Part shown: positions 48,401 through 61,600 of the stretch, one piece after another | Layout: every line of letters starts with the position of its first letter | Position numbering within the stretch: position 1 is the stretch's first letter | Source: Mycteria americana | Lineage: Eukaryota > Chordata > Aves > Ciconiiformes > Ciconiidae | Assembly: GCF_035582795.1 (NCBI RefSeq) | Contig: NC_134366.1 | Coordinates: forward strand, 2,958,828-3,022,827 | Reading direction: 5' to 3' | Length of the DNA: 64,000 bases | Made by a program: the position numbers and the translations under genes | The notes under the pieces: generated by a model | What the model saw: only the letters and a program-made list of their open reading frames with translations | What the model was told of the DNA's origin: nothing | Database searches by the model: none

Positions 48401-50943
48401 AGAAAACCTGCAGTGGTGAAAGTTTTGAGAAGTCTGAAATAAAAAGGTGATTTAGTTAAACTTTTAGCAAAATCTTGTTTGTGTTCGAAGGAGGTTTGAA
48501 AAATGATTCTTGAAGCAATACCGACATTTCCCCATTGTTTTCATTTCCCAGGCTTCAATATAGATTATTTTTTTCTTCTTTTCTAAATTTTCAGACAATT
48601 ATCCTCTTCATTTTTTTTAAATAAACAAACGTAGTGATTAATTTCACTTCTTAAAATTATTTTTGTTACAAAATCTCAATAAATCCAAATTTCAGGAAGC
48701 TAAGCACCTTGATAACTACTTGCAGAACATTTTTAATAGTAATACTAATAAGGTTATAACATTTTTTACTAAAATAAGGTTTTCCTGTGATCCCTCATAT
48801 ACCTTCCTTCTGCCAATGGCTACACCTTTTTGCTGTGAAGTCATCTCGAAGACTGGGATAAAAGTCTTCCATTAAAGCTGCCACCAGGGAGGAAGACAAA
48901 AAGCAGATGGCACATTTCATTACCTTGCTAATCCCCATACACATATCAGGCATACAGGCTGGCATTCATCTGCCCTATTTTTATACGCCTAAAAGTTAGA
49001 CATCTGAATCCGAGCTAGTCAACATTCGTCAATGTAATAGTCCGAACAGAGAAACTGCAGCCTAAAACAGGTTTCTAAGTTTGTGTGACTCACCTCCCAA
49101 GGCTGCACATTTCTCTCCACTGATTGCACAGGTCTAGAATGAATAGATCAGGCTTGGACATGAAAAAGAAGGGTAAAGCCAAACACAGGTTGTTTTATCA
49201 TTTTCTGTTCCTCCATCCCCAACAACACAGAGAAAACCAAAAAATTCAGCTTTACCTCTTCCCGTGTAACTGAGAGCAGCAGGGAACCACATAAAAAAAA
49301 TTAATTACACCCCGTATATAGGACCAGTACATGACCATGCATAATAACTAAATGATCATCCCTCCAAGGAAGAACTTTCCCATGAGTGGGTCAAATCTTT
49401 CAAATACCCACATGAAAAATTATAGTACTAAAATTTATTTCTCAGTGCTTCCTACTTCCACAAGCATCTTCCTTGCTGACCCAGAAGTCACATCTTGGCC
49501 CATCCAATGTCTGGAGGACAGATGTTCCTCCAAACTAATTCCTTGGAGGACTTGGTCCAAGGCATGTACTCATACCTTGCTGCATACACCTGTGAAATTT
49601 AGTGGCAGGGACTACTACATTCAAGAGACTGACCAGAGGAGGTCATCCTGATATGCCAAAACATAGTCTTTGGATCTGTCACGGAGAAAAAGCAGGAGAG
49701 CTGGCTTTAGTTCCCACACCAGTCCCAGAGGATTCAGAACTGCAGTCTTAGCACCAGGCTTGGACAAAAGGAAGATGGACAAACTATTTCTTCGTCCTTT
49801 CTGCTGGGCAGGGAAAAGAAGGAAAGGTTACGTGGGGCAGGAAAAAGGAGGCTGAATCTGTAGACTAATGCTTAGAGAATTCACCTGAAAATCTAGAGCA
49901 AGGAAAGAGCTGGAGTCTCCTTGGCTTCCACAATAAACAGCTCATCAGTGTCAGCCCATCGTATTTGTGTCATACTGACCAAAAATTGACTGATTTAAGA
50001 CAGAGAAATGTTCCAATATATGTCAACCAAAGCTGACTTACCTTCTTTCAACCATAATATCTGTCTTTCTATCTGTCTGTCTGCCTGTAATATGCTGAAT
50101 CATTAGTTTTTCATGGAAAGTAGCATTTTCTTTTTGAAACTTGCACTCTCAGTTGAAAAAAAAAAAATCATGGAAAATGTAGCTGTAGTACTAGGTACTG
50201 TTGTGCCAGATTCTCACTTGGCCTGCATCAGTATACCTCTGCTGACCTCAATAATAATTTAACTTGAGGGCAAGCGAAGAACTTGGTGTTCAGTCATAAA
50301 GTGACTGTGGCTAATCTGCTGAATAAATCAGATGAGACCAATCAGTTGCTCCGTAAATTCACAGTAGCCCATGGCCAATGCATTCCTTTCAATCAGTGGC
50401 ACAGCAATTTAATTCAAATCTTGCGTTATTATTGTTGTTGTTGTTGTTATTTTTAAAAGCTTTGGCTTTTTTCCATGAGTCTTTGCCAAGTTGCTCAATA
50501 CTGTCACTGGCTTCAAACTGAAGCTATTAAGTTTTTCCCCATGTGAGCATGAGCTAGAAATTTGGCTCATTTCAGAAAAAAAATGAAAGCCCACTCCTTT
50601 AAAGGCACCTGGTTTTCAGCAGGGACAGCTTAGCATTTATCCTATCTATGAGAAGTGCACAAGTGTAATCTTGTGCATAAATACATAACGATACATAAAT
50701 ATCCCACATTTATGTCCCCAGACATACGTCCCTGGCTGCGAGCATACTGCTACTGCACAACATGAATGACATTTGTGCAGTTTTGCCCTCTCTCAGTCCT
50801 CAGTTGGCTGTACATGAAGGTACCCGTGAACCCTCCAGACCTTCATTAATTGACGTGAAGAGAAAGTTTATCCATATTTTCCGTAGTCAGATGCAATTTC
50901 CAATAGAGTGGGGAAACGGTAGCCATACCTACCTAGCAAAGCA
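42402..50943. other. Unique non-coding DNA, no gene recognised
   Basis: Only short frames (up to about 90 codons) without domains. Small structures include a 16-base palindrome at 42498-42513, a slippage repeat at 43767-43796, a 13-base duplication near 48287-48312, and a G-rich tract at 47437-47455. Confidence 0.5.
43767..43796 (+). repeat. ATGAGTAA slippage repeat with growing A run
   Basis: Three tandem copies of ATGAGTA end in 2, 3 and 4 A residues in turn. Confidence 0.85.
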
Positions 50944-50969
50944 CCTTCAAGGCACTTCTGCCTTGAAGG
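50944..50969. repeat. Perfect 11-bp inverted repeat, 4-base loop
   Basis: CCTTCAAGGCA at 50944-50954 and its exact reverse complement at 50959-50969 enclose CTTC. Confidence 0.92.
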
Positions 50970-51479
50970 CACAGGAAAAAAAGGAACATCAGTCCTTAAC
51001 CCTGCCCAGCCTTGCCGTGGTTTCTGTGCCTCCCGTGGGGGAACATTGGCTCTGTAGGATAGTGGTGTGCTACAGACTGCACTTGGAAGTACTAGTAAGC
51101 ATTACACTTCAAACCTGCAATTTTCTGCTCTTTGCTGCATAATGAAATATTTCATCTTCAGTTGTTTGGTAGGTGTGGATTTGGGGGCAGGGAGGGAGGC
51201 AGGGGGGTGGTGGAATTGTATTGCTTTCCCTAGGCTGCCTTGGTTTTTTGTTTTGCTTTTGTTATGCAGTTCTGAAAGACAGAGGAAGGAGAGATGAGGT
51301 GTAGGGCAAAATGAAGGAAAGAAAGGGAAAGAAGAGAAATATTTCTGTACTGGTGTTGATTAACTGATATGCAGAGGAAAGGGAGAGAAAGAGCAGCACG
51401 TTAACAAATCTCTATTTAAATCCTAACTTACAAGTGAAAATGTGTTGGCTCCTTCTAAATCCCTACAGAGATTTTGAGA

Positions 51480-51560
51480 CATTGAAGCCAGCAGACACCC
51501 TATGATCATCTAACCTGACCTTTCTTAACTCAGTCTAGAAACTTTACCCAGTGATTCCTG
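51480..51560. mobile_element. Possible ancient amniote CR1/L3-type relic
   Basis: The phrase GATCATCTAACCTGACC followed by CACC/CCAGTGATTCCTG-like sequence resembles the conserved part of an old amniote LINE. The match is from recall of the family style, is short and is diverged, so it is tentative. Confidence 0.35.
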
Positions 51561-54397
51561 GAATGGAAGGAATTATCCCCACTATGTGAGTACATTTCTA
51601 AGATGCAGCTTAATAAACTGATTATGGGTATCATATTGCCTGTGATAGCAGAGCACTGGATGTCATGGACTGGTTCTTGTGTTCCTCTGGAGGAATGTTA
51701 CCAATGACTTGTGGTTGAGCTAAAGCACATTTATCCCTTCTTCCTGCAACTGCTACTAATTCTGACATTGCTGACAGAGCCGCCTTGTCCTAGCATGCAT
51801 AGGGAGATTCATAGCCATATGAATCATAGCACAGAGGGAGAGCTGTATTGTAGATTTCCCAGTTCTTTCCTGAACTGATCAGGTCAAGGTAGACCGATTT
51901 TTCTGCTGTCAAAGTTAAAACTGCAGCCACAGGAATTTAGTGCTATGTGATGCGGACCCCTCAGACACCATGCTGCCATACCTTGGCTAGATGTGGATTT
52001 GCATTGCTGGCCATTCTGGTGCATTTTAAAGGAGGTAATTTTGCTGTCTCATGATCCAAAGACACGGGTAGTCAGACATACCCTGAAAGGATACTAACTT
52101 GCAGGCTACCAGGGATGAAGGTGTGTCAGAAGCCACAATCTTCATCCCACATAGCAGTTTTACAGCTGGGGAAGATGTACCCCTGCCTTGATCTATTCCA
52201 CTCCATGCCTCCTGATAAACAAGCCAACTTTGTAAGGCTATGACAGCTCCACGTTCCATGAAGATGTCTTTTTCTGCCGCCCCAAAATTTCATCCAGAGG
52301 GGAAAAGAAAAATTTGACCATTTAGCCAGGACTTCCCACCAGAGCAGCAGCTGCAGAATGTCCAGCCCTGGGACGAACAAACCCCAGCTCTGCTGCACTG
52401 GAAAAGGAAGGTTAACACAGCCTGGACATGGTGGTTTCCCAGCACATAAGTTGTACTGATGATTCGTATACGCACAGAATCTGACACATCACGGAAGGGT
52501 TGAATTTACTGGGCGGGTAAAAGCTCTTACCATCATGGTAGTGTATCCTGGGCATCCTGGGCTCATTGCATATGTACAGCCTAGCAGGCATGCTCATATC
52601 CTTGTCTGGGATTTTCCAGATGAAATGTGCGACCATTCCACTTTTGTCTCTCCTTATCTCAGCATGTTAAGTTGTGGAACATGGGATTCAGCTCTTCTGA
52701 ATATGTAAAACAATAAAACTGGTATTAAGAGGACAGGCTGTGGTTCTTTGGCCTTGAGGTAAAATTTTCACCTCTTGGACTCTGCATGGTCTTTGTATTC
52801 TCTTGTTGAAAGCTGAAAGATATCACAAAGTTAGATGGCCCGACAGACACAAAAAAATGCAGCTGGTCATACCTGAGCAAGGAAAATAAGGGACATCTTT
52901 AGTTCGGGACTGCCTGAAATAACTACTCCAGCTGTTGGAATTAAGGCATTTCCAGGTCGGGAGATGTCACAAGACTCGTATTTGAGCAACAATGGGCCAC
53001 CATGGGAAAGCCAGAACTGCTATTCATGTTTCAGGCTCTGGAGAGTTCAGAAGTCCAAACAAAATTCAGAGCTGCAAAAGCTTGGAATATCATGAAAATA
53101 CACTTATCTGGCAATGGTCTAAGAATCTTCCATGGTGGTTACTGGCAACAACTGAAGAACCTAGGTAGGCAGATTTCTCCTTCCTAGGATGCAGGAAACG
53201 TTGTTGGGGTGGCCTTTCCCAAGGTATTTTGCTTCTGTTTTTCCCTTCACAGTCAGTAACAAAGCCACATCCTGCAAACAATGGACGTGGTGCAGGAGAC
53301 TGGAATCTGACACTAGAACTTCTGAACACTTGGCACTAAAAATGTTAGCATCCTGCCCCTGTGCTAAAAGAAACTCATTGCAACTGCAACCACTGAGAGG
53401 ACTCAGACATTTGAGAAGAACAGGAAAAGCTTGGAGGTTGGGTCTGGAACAGATGCTGCCTAGAAGTGAGGAACCTGTAATCAAGTCCTCTGTGGGGGTA
53501 CAGACACTCAGCAGGACAAGACTGGTATCAACACAGTATAAAGTTGGGGTATCAAGTTCTGCAAAGCATGGTGTCTGTCCCTGAGGGTGGGAGAAGTGGG
53601 CTTTGGTGGATTCGGTGGGGTTCCTCCGGATTTCAGGGCTGCAGACTTGAGCTCAGTGTTTCTGAACATCTATCAGCATGCAAAACCAGCTCATAGCAGC
53701 TCTGTAGGAGGAAGACCCTCCTGCGGCCTAAAGAAAGTTCCCTGACAGAACAAATCAGGTGTATCCTGGTTTGGTTGCCATATACAAGTCTTACCTTAGC
53801 AATGCAGTGGACACATCTGGAGGGCTTGTAATTACATATGATTCTTAAGGGTGCACTGTAAGTTCTCTCTGAGGGCTCACTTTAATCCTTGCAAAATATG
53901 AGTGTTGCAATTGGGTGGTCTCTGACCACAGGTGCACTTCTAATTAAAATGCAATGTGAAAAATCAGGGGAAAGAGCTGTCACAGGGAGCAAGGGGTCTG
54001 CTAAAGAGTCATTTTTATGGCAGCCTTACAGAATTAAGGCAGGTAAGAGTTTGGATCAGGTGGTGTTCATAGAAAGGGAGTCATTTTGGATCCTTGCTAA
54101 AGTAGAAGATGCTCATTCATAAAAGACTTCCCTCCCTTTTGTTGTTTTGATGATTAGTCCTTACTCTGCCTTACTGCTTCATTTTGTTCCATTTGAAAGC
54201 AAATATGACACAAGAAAATTGATAGTAGAAGAGGTGGTCCCCCTAACATAAGACTTTGTCAGGGACCTCACTTTTAATTCACCAGCTTAATTAAATGCTT
54301 TTCCTGCCTCTTTTGATTGGTGTGCTCAAGTAGCTTCTCCAGCGTGAGGCCTCTCCATATCTCATTACATGACACAGGATGTCCCTGGCAATATGAC

Positions 54398-54398
<1 letters not shown>

Positions 54399-54428
<30 letters not shown>
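54399..54428 (+). repeat. Poly(A) run, 30 bases
   Basis: Thirty uninterrupted A residues. No recognisable retrocopy precedes it, and the nearest ATTAAA (54290-54295) is about 105 bases upstream. Confidence 0.95.
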
Positions 54429-54432
<4 letters not shown>

Positions 54433-57400
54433 TGGGAATATCCATGCCTTGCTGTACCTTGCACATCTCACTGCAGGGATAGGATTCAGTTGCCAGCATG
54501 CAGGCATTTAACATTGTTTTGGATGTTATACATTGTCCAAACCAACCTCTAATTGTCACTCCAGAAGCTGCAGGACTCCCAGTAATCCTGTGTCTAAGAC
54601 ACTTCAGGGCATCTTAACTGACATGAAGTGCCTATGTGTGAGCAGCTGAACTGAGACATGACTATACACACATTCTTTTGCTACCTCAGCTAAGAAATAA
54701 CACGTATTAACATAAATCACTAATTCTTCTTCATCAGCAGGGCCTAGAAACCTGAATACTGTTGGTACAAACAATAACATGCTTTGCTACAATATCTTGA
54801 TTACTTTTAATTGCATCCCAGACCCTGTCTTTTCTACTCACCAGTTTTTCTCCAATTTTTGCTTAAAGAAAGACTATTGCCCTGCCATTTCTAGTGAAAG
54901 CCACTTTGGACATTAACCATGTAATCTAGATGGGACATATAAGTCTTAGCTAGTCAGTTTTAGCTTTCTTCTTAGTCTGTGGAAAGAAACAGGCACCTCC
55001 AGAAAGGAGGAAACACCCTTTAGAGATTCATCTCCCATCCCACGGACTATCAAATGAACCTTGGTTGACTAGCTAAGACGAACAGTTAAGTCAGACGAGA
55101 TGAATCCCACATTCAAGATCCAACTCCCAACAGAAATTGAGGATGTGTTTAATTTTAAACGTCATCCACATATCAAGATGAATATTTGCAGAAGTACTGG
55201 CTTTTGACCGTTTTCTAGCTTAAGCAAAAATGGTTTTCATCATTCTACAATAACTTCTTAACTCTCCCAAAATGGAAAAGTTTTTAGACTTCTATTTCTG
55301 CCCAAGTAGCCAGTTTTAACTGGCTAGTGAAGAATAATTGTTTCTCATTCATTGATTTGCTTTCTTATCACTTACCAGTTTCTTGTTAGGATTGGCAGCG
55401 GCCAATTTTTTTTAATGGCCTTTATTTAATGCCCATTAAATTTTTGCCAGGCCTTCTACGAAAGCCTCCTCTCTCTAATTCTGGTTAGAGTTATATAGTG
55501 AAAGAATTTATCTGTGAGAATTTCTGATGAGCATATTACTCAGAGAACCATTAAACTGAGAATTCTCCATGTGCACCAATAACGGGGTTTTTAATTGCAT
55601 TGCTCCTTTGAGTGTTCTTCATATGCTATGGTTACAAGAAAGTTTTCTAGAAGAAGGACATAATTCACAATTTGGGATTTTTTTTTCATGTTGCTGTTAT
55701 TCTACTGGGGAAATAAAGTCCCTCCAGTCTGGGACTCTGTAAGTCTCATGAAGGAAGAAGGGCCGGGGGGACCATGTAGAAATTAATAATATTTTTAGAG
55801 TAAGAAGAAAAAAAATATCTCAAACACAGGTCAAAGCTAGTGACGTTTTTGTGAAATGCTGGTACGTGTGTGCAAATGGACTGCGGTATGGTGCCATTTA
55901 ATATTTGGAGGTGTTCTAGGTCCATGAAGGAGTGTATGTGGGGACTCACAGTGGTATCCACAGGGACTGGGCTCTTCTGAGGCAGATTCCTTCACAGTTA
56001 GTATTCAGTAGAAACTTCCAGGGATCAGATCCTCAGCTGGTGGGAACCAGAAGTTCTGCCACCTGTCCAAAGCCCATTTTCCATTGTCTGGTCCTACCAG
56101 ATCACTGAATATTGGTAGTTGAATTTCTTACTGCTTTAGAATAAGAGATAGCATTTGCTCAAGTAATTGCAATGTTTTATCATCCCCCAAAGGGGACTTT
56201 AATTTAAACAATTTAAATGTAAGCACTATGTCTGTAGTCCTTAAAACAGAAGTAATCCTGCTCAGTGCTACCTGTGTGGTGCAACTATTACTCACACATG
56301 GATATCATTTGTGCAAAGACTGTGGATCCCATCCTGAGCTTCAGGTCACTCTGGGGAGGAAAAGGTGGAGAGGGCTTTATCTGGGAAAGCTGAGAGGAAA
56401 GAGCAGTAACTTAAATATTTCCCCAGCCAATGTGCTGCTCAAAGGCTGAGATGTAAGAGGGCTTGTCAGTCTAGAGAAGATGGATTAACGAGCTCATGTA
56501 AGTGAAGTTGCATAATAAATGCAATTTATCCCTGGATCCGCAGTCTGCATGGGATTGACCCTCCAGGGCTGCCTGTCTCTCTGCACGGTGCATCAATGCA
56601 CACACATACCCCTGTAGAGAATGCATTTAGGTGTCAAAGGGTTGCGGTCAATCAATCACTCCTTTGGCCACCACCTCTCTTCCCCTCCCCTCAGGGGGGC
56701 AACGTTCTGTGTTTTATTCTTTCCAGTCATCATTTATTTCTTTTGAAAGAACAAGCCTTCTTTGTTTGGGGCTCTTACAAGTTGCACTAGATGGGAAGGG
56801 TGGGGGGATTCTCTCACAGGGTCTCTGAGGCAAACCTCACAGCTGATTTCTGAGTACACCACGTACCATGGTGTCACAAAGATACCACAAACAGAGAAAA
56901 GTCATGCAGCCATGTGTTATGGGAGCTGGCCCCATATTCATGCCAAGATTCTGGATTTCCTGGCGCTCTAAAGCTCTTTGGACCACAGGGATTATACATT
57001 GCACAAGGTATCAGATGCCAAACACTGACTTTTAAAAAAGCACATGAGAAACAAATCAAAATGACCTCTTAAAAAAAGGATCTTATAGATATGTTTTTAA
57101 CAACAACAGAGCAGGAAACTTTGCCTTATTAGATATTTACCCATCTTTTCTCCCTGCTGGCATTCCTCAAGTACACTTGAACACATGCTGGGCCACCTAG
57201 GTCTGGGATCCTCTCTGATTTCACAAATCGAGCAAGGTCAGCCGAGGGCAGAGGTTGGATAGGATTCCTCTTATTGAAACCACATTATCCATCACAAATG
57301 GTGCTATTCCATCAGTTGGCAATGAACTTCTTTTTCAGTCAAAGATTATTCCAGAGCTGGGAACAGCTGGAGCTGTTCTTCTGGAAAAAAGGGTCAAATC

Positions 57401-58026
57401 CTTGTCCTTCTGACTGCCTGTCCATTGAAGACTTGGTACACTTTGCACAACACTGAAAATTTTCACCCCAAATGGACCGGTCAAAGTTATTTTTAACTGA
57501 CTTTCCACCACTCAGCAATGCCTTTGATTGATAAATAAAATGCTACACACAGTATCCATCTTACTGACCACTTTGAGAGGGAGGAGATACAGTATCCCTG
57601 GCCAGTTTCCTGGCCAGCAAAACCCTTGCACACTTGCTCTGCTTTCAGCACGTGAGTAATGCTATCAAACTCCATTGCTGAATTCGAACCACACATTTGT
57701 TGCAACATCCACACAGGTATTTCAGGACTTGAACTGTATTCAATGGGATTCAAGTCACATAAATATAGATGTCTACAGTATAGAAAGCTGCCTGAGCTTG
57801 TAACCCTCAGCTCTTCTTAGATTCCACAGGAAAAAAGGTCTTCTTAGGAGATGATCCATATAATCTAGTGAATGCATACACTTTAGGATGAATAAAATGT
57901 GGAAAAGTGTTTGAATGAATTCAGTAAGTTTGTTTTTGGGAGTCAGTAAGCTGCAGCATTTTTTGTTCAGCGCTAGGAGCCCTGAAGTTTGTTTTAGCAT
58001 ATTCTCAAGCAGTGCCATCAGGCTGT

Positions 58027-58031
58027 GGGTT
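58027..58031. repeat. Target-site duplication, left copy (solo LTR)
   Basis: GGGTT, repeated exactly at 58634-58638. Confidence 0.85.
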
Positions 58032-58633
58032 TGTCCTGGTTTTGGCTGGGATAGAGTTAATTTTCTTCCTAGTAGCTGGTATAGTGCTGTGTTTTGGATT
58101 TAGTATGAGAACAATGTTGGTAACACGCTGATGTTTTAGTTGTTGCTAAGTAATGTTTACACTGGTCAAGGACTTTTCAGCTTCCCGTGCTCTGCCAGGT
58201 GCACGAGAAGCTGGGAGGGGGCACAGCCAGGACAGCTGACCCAAACTGGCCAAAGGGCTATTCCATACCATATGGCGTCATGCCCAGTATAGAAACTGGG
58301 GGAGTTGGCCGGGGGGAGCGATCGCTGCTTGGGGACTGGCTGGGCATCGGTCAGTGGGTGGTGAGCAGTTGCATCACTTGTTTTTTTGCTGTTTTTCCAT
58401 GAGTTTAGTTCCCCTCTCTCTCTCTCACTCATTGTCTTCCTTTTCATTACAATATATTATTCTTATTCTTATTACTTTATTTTATTTCAATTATTAAACT
58501 GTTCTTATCTCAGCCCACGAGTTTTGTTACTTTTGCTCTCCAGATTCTCTCCCCCATCCCACCAGGGGAGGGGGCGGCGGGTGAGCAAGCGGCTGCGTGG
58601 TGCTTAGTTGCTGACTGAAGCTAAACCATGACA
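58032..58633 (+). mobile_element. Solo LTR of ERVL-like family, plus strand
   Basis: 602 bp from TGTCCTGG to CCATGACA. It is the same family as the proviral LTRs but in plus orientation. The U3 block (about 58160-58290) aligns with the block that is identical in the provirus pair. The TATA box is degraded to TATAGAAA at 58288-58295, and ATTAAA lies at 58493-58498. A perfect GGGTT duplication flanks it. Confidence 0.92.
58493..58498 (+). promoter_or_regulatory. LTR polyadenylation signal ATTAAA (plus solo LTR)
   Basis: ATTAAA at the same relative place as in the other LTRs, in a T-rich context. It could end a plus-strand host transcript. Confidence 0.5.
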
Positions 58634-58638
58634 GGGTT
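58634..58638. repeat. Target-site duplication, right copy (solo LTR)
   Basis: GGGTT, an exact copy of 58027-58031. Confidence 0.85.
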
Positions 58639-61600
58639 GATTAACATTTTAAACCTGCACTGTCCATGAAGGATTCAGTCCCATTCACCCTTGTCCTGTG
58701 CTATCCATTCTCTCCAAAGTCACCAGAAGGACTCTCCATCCCAATAACTCAGAACATGAAAAAGAATTAACTGCTCATTTTGGGTTTAAGCAAGGAAAAC
58801 TCAGACCGGGTGAGATTAGAAACAAAAAGTGTTGTAAACAAGTCTCTCCACCAGCCCTTTCTGGTCCTACTTGCCCGATGAATTCTTATGCACAAGCTTG
58901 CTTTCAGTCCAGCAACTGTCAGCAGCATCCTGGATTGCAAACCAGTCCATACAGTCCCCTTTGGCACCCTAGGGAATTTGTCACACTGGAAACCTGCACT
59001 CTTGTTCTCACCAGTCTTCTCAGCCAGGACTTTGCTCTTTCTGCGGGCTCCATTCTGTCCATGTCTGTATCTCACCCTCTACCTGCCCTCATAAATGTCT
59101 TTTTCCTAGGGAGGCCTTGCTGCTGTCAGAAGGGTTATAATTTCCATTCCCTCTATTTGGCCCAAAGGGTAGCATCCAATACAAGACAAACAAGCAGTCT
59201 TGTCTCCTGCTGCTCATCTACAGTTTTTGTAAAGGACTGTCAGTTATAGCACATCTATAGTTCAATTTCCACCTTTTTAAAAAATTGTTAATTTTTCAGC
59301 TGGCCTGTTTCTTTGAATGGACTTATCCTTAGGCTGCTGCCTACATTAACAGTGCAAGAAAGAGAAGGGAACCTATAGTCCATAAAAGACATGATTGCAG
59401 TCACCTTGACTTGGGTCAGCCCATGCTGTTGATCTACATTCCAGGCGACAAATTTGTGATTTTTGTTCAAGGTCAGATCTACATTAATTACAATCAGAAC
59501 CCTACTAGACAAAAATGTTTACAAAAAAGATCCAGAATCATATTGGAGGAGGGTGATTTATTTTGCTAGGCACACTTTAACATCTGTTGCCTGAAATCTT
59601 ATTTGCATGCCTGCCTTGGAAGAATACAGACTGTGAAGTTCAGGGTTTCATTGGAGCATCACCACCAGGAACAGTCAAGATTATGATGACAGCTCGAGCC
59701 ATCTCAGCATAAGGACCACTCGTATTGAACTACACCATAGTGCCGTAGACCAAACAAACATAAAATCTAGATCCAGATTCTCCTTTACCCTTGGACACAA
59801 CCAGAAATCCCACAGAATGGGGGGAAACTCATGGAGACAGACTACAAATGACAGCTTTGGCTGCAATTGGATTAAAGAGAGAGAAATTATTATGGTATCT
59901 GCAAATACCTGAATAACTGCAGCAGCAGCAAGTGAGAAGGTTGCTACAGCAGTGATTTGTGTTATGCAAGACCCTGTATCCTTGATAGAGAGTGCAGGGA
60001 AGGGCAGGGATCTGGGAAAGGGAGGGGATGTGGGAAGCCAGATGAAAAGTTTTATTAGGTGATTATTAAACTATTCTGCAGTGCCAAGCACAGCGCAAGG
60101 CTGCCAGCTTGTCTCACTGCAAAACCAAAATTAAAATAATGAGAGGGGCCCTAATCACGGGGTGTCTAATGGCTGATTTTCTATCTGTGCTGGCTGACAA
60201 ACTTCACCACCGTCATCAGTCTGAGAGAGAAACCCAGAGGTGGCAGAGAAGCTTCCCCAAAGGGCAATACTCCTTCAGTTCACTGTGGTGCCCTTCATAG
60301 ATACAGGCTCCTAATGTGCTAATGAAAAGTGTGATGAGAACCCAAACTACCCAGCAGCCAGGGCTACCAGAGGCTGGCTCCTTTCCCAGTGAATGGAGAG
60401 AAGATGGGACTGTCTTTCGACCACCTACTCGTGGAGCCTAATTCTTTTGTCATGACTGCTTCGTTCCATAGACCCAGGGGCAACATCTAGGAGCCTTGAG
60501 AGTGGGTGGTCTGAATTATTCATCACTGCCACGTAATGAAATACCATCTGGGGCATCTTCATCCATTTAGGCACCTTAATAGGTGGTCTGAATATAATCC
60601 ACTCTTCACGTATGGGATACAGACGTCTACCATGGAAAGGAAAACTTTCTCCTGAGAGGTGGAAGTGGACACGTTTTCCATTGTCCCCGGCTTCAGTCCT
60701 CAGGGGAGGTAGTCAGGGTCATGTCAAGAGCATCAGAGTTATAAACATGGGTTCACAAAATCTGCATCTAGACCTAATGACAACTGCAAACAGCATGTGG
60801 ATATTGAGTAAAGAAGATCCAGGTCTTGATTCAGCAAAGCATTTTATCACACATTTTGAATGTGACTGTGTTTGCTGGGTCACAAGCATGTGTTTGGCAG
60901 GGGCTTGTCCAAGAGAGGTCTGAGACAGAAAAATGCACTGCGACTCAGCAGCAATGTAGCCCAGATCCTGAGACACGCATGGGCTGGATGGACCTACACC
61001 ATCCACCTGGGAACATCGTACGGATCAGGATAAGGCCTTCTTCAATATGAATTTGTCTCTCCAAAGGGCTGGTAGAAGGTTCCCTTTCTCTGACAACATC
61101 AACCTTATGATGCTGCATACTGTGGCCAGCCTATTTTTAAATAATGCAGGCAATACAGCCCTGGCTACATCACATCTCCGGGGACATTTCTGCCATTTTA
61201 ACTGAACTTCTTCTCTCTGGAAAGAAGCTTTCTCCACATCTAGCTTTCATTTGCCTTGACCTCCTTTTCATCTCATTACTATGGTGATGGTGACCTTCTC
61301 AAGTCCCTGCACCTAGTCCAGGGACCTGAGAAGGTCACCGTCACCATTTCAGGTTGGCACAGAGGAGGCAATACAAGACAGACTTCCTTGACCTATGATG
61401 TTGTCCACCTATCTGAACACAAGTATTCTGTGGGATGTGTTAGCTGGCTTTAGGATCTGGCAGCAGATTTCCTTGCCTAGAACTAGCGGTTCTGGTAATT
61501 CTCCAAGAGACGAAAGGGAGGAATATATAGCTCTGAGCAGAAAGGCAGTGCTGTTCTTAGAGAACTGTGTGGGGCTGACGTAATGTTCTGTGCTATATTC

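Larger units (their letters stand above)
50970..58026. other. Unique non-coding DNA with faint repeat relics
   Basis: No gene recognised. A 126-codon frame at 50762-51142 and a 131-codon frame at 53189-53584 lack domains. Faint old-repeat resemblance at 51480-51560 and 56010-56050 is listed separately or in findings. Confidence 0.45.

Noticed and set aside
50085..50450. Short CTGT-like and GTT repeats
   Set aside because: Low copy number and common in vertebrate DNA; not worth a separate annotation.
53189..53584. 131-codon plus-strand frame
   Set aside because: No recognised motif, overlapped by opposing frames, and of chance-level length.
56010..56050. Phrase resembling an old amniote LINE 3' end
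   Set aside because: Only about 25 bases resemble the family, too short to call without an alignment.
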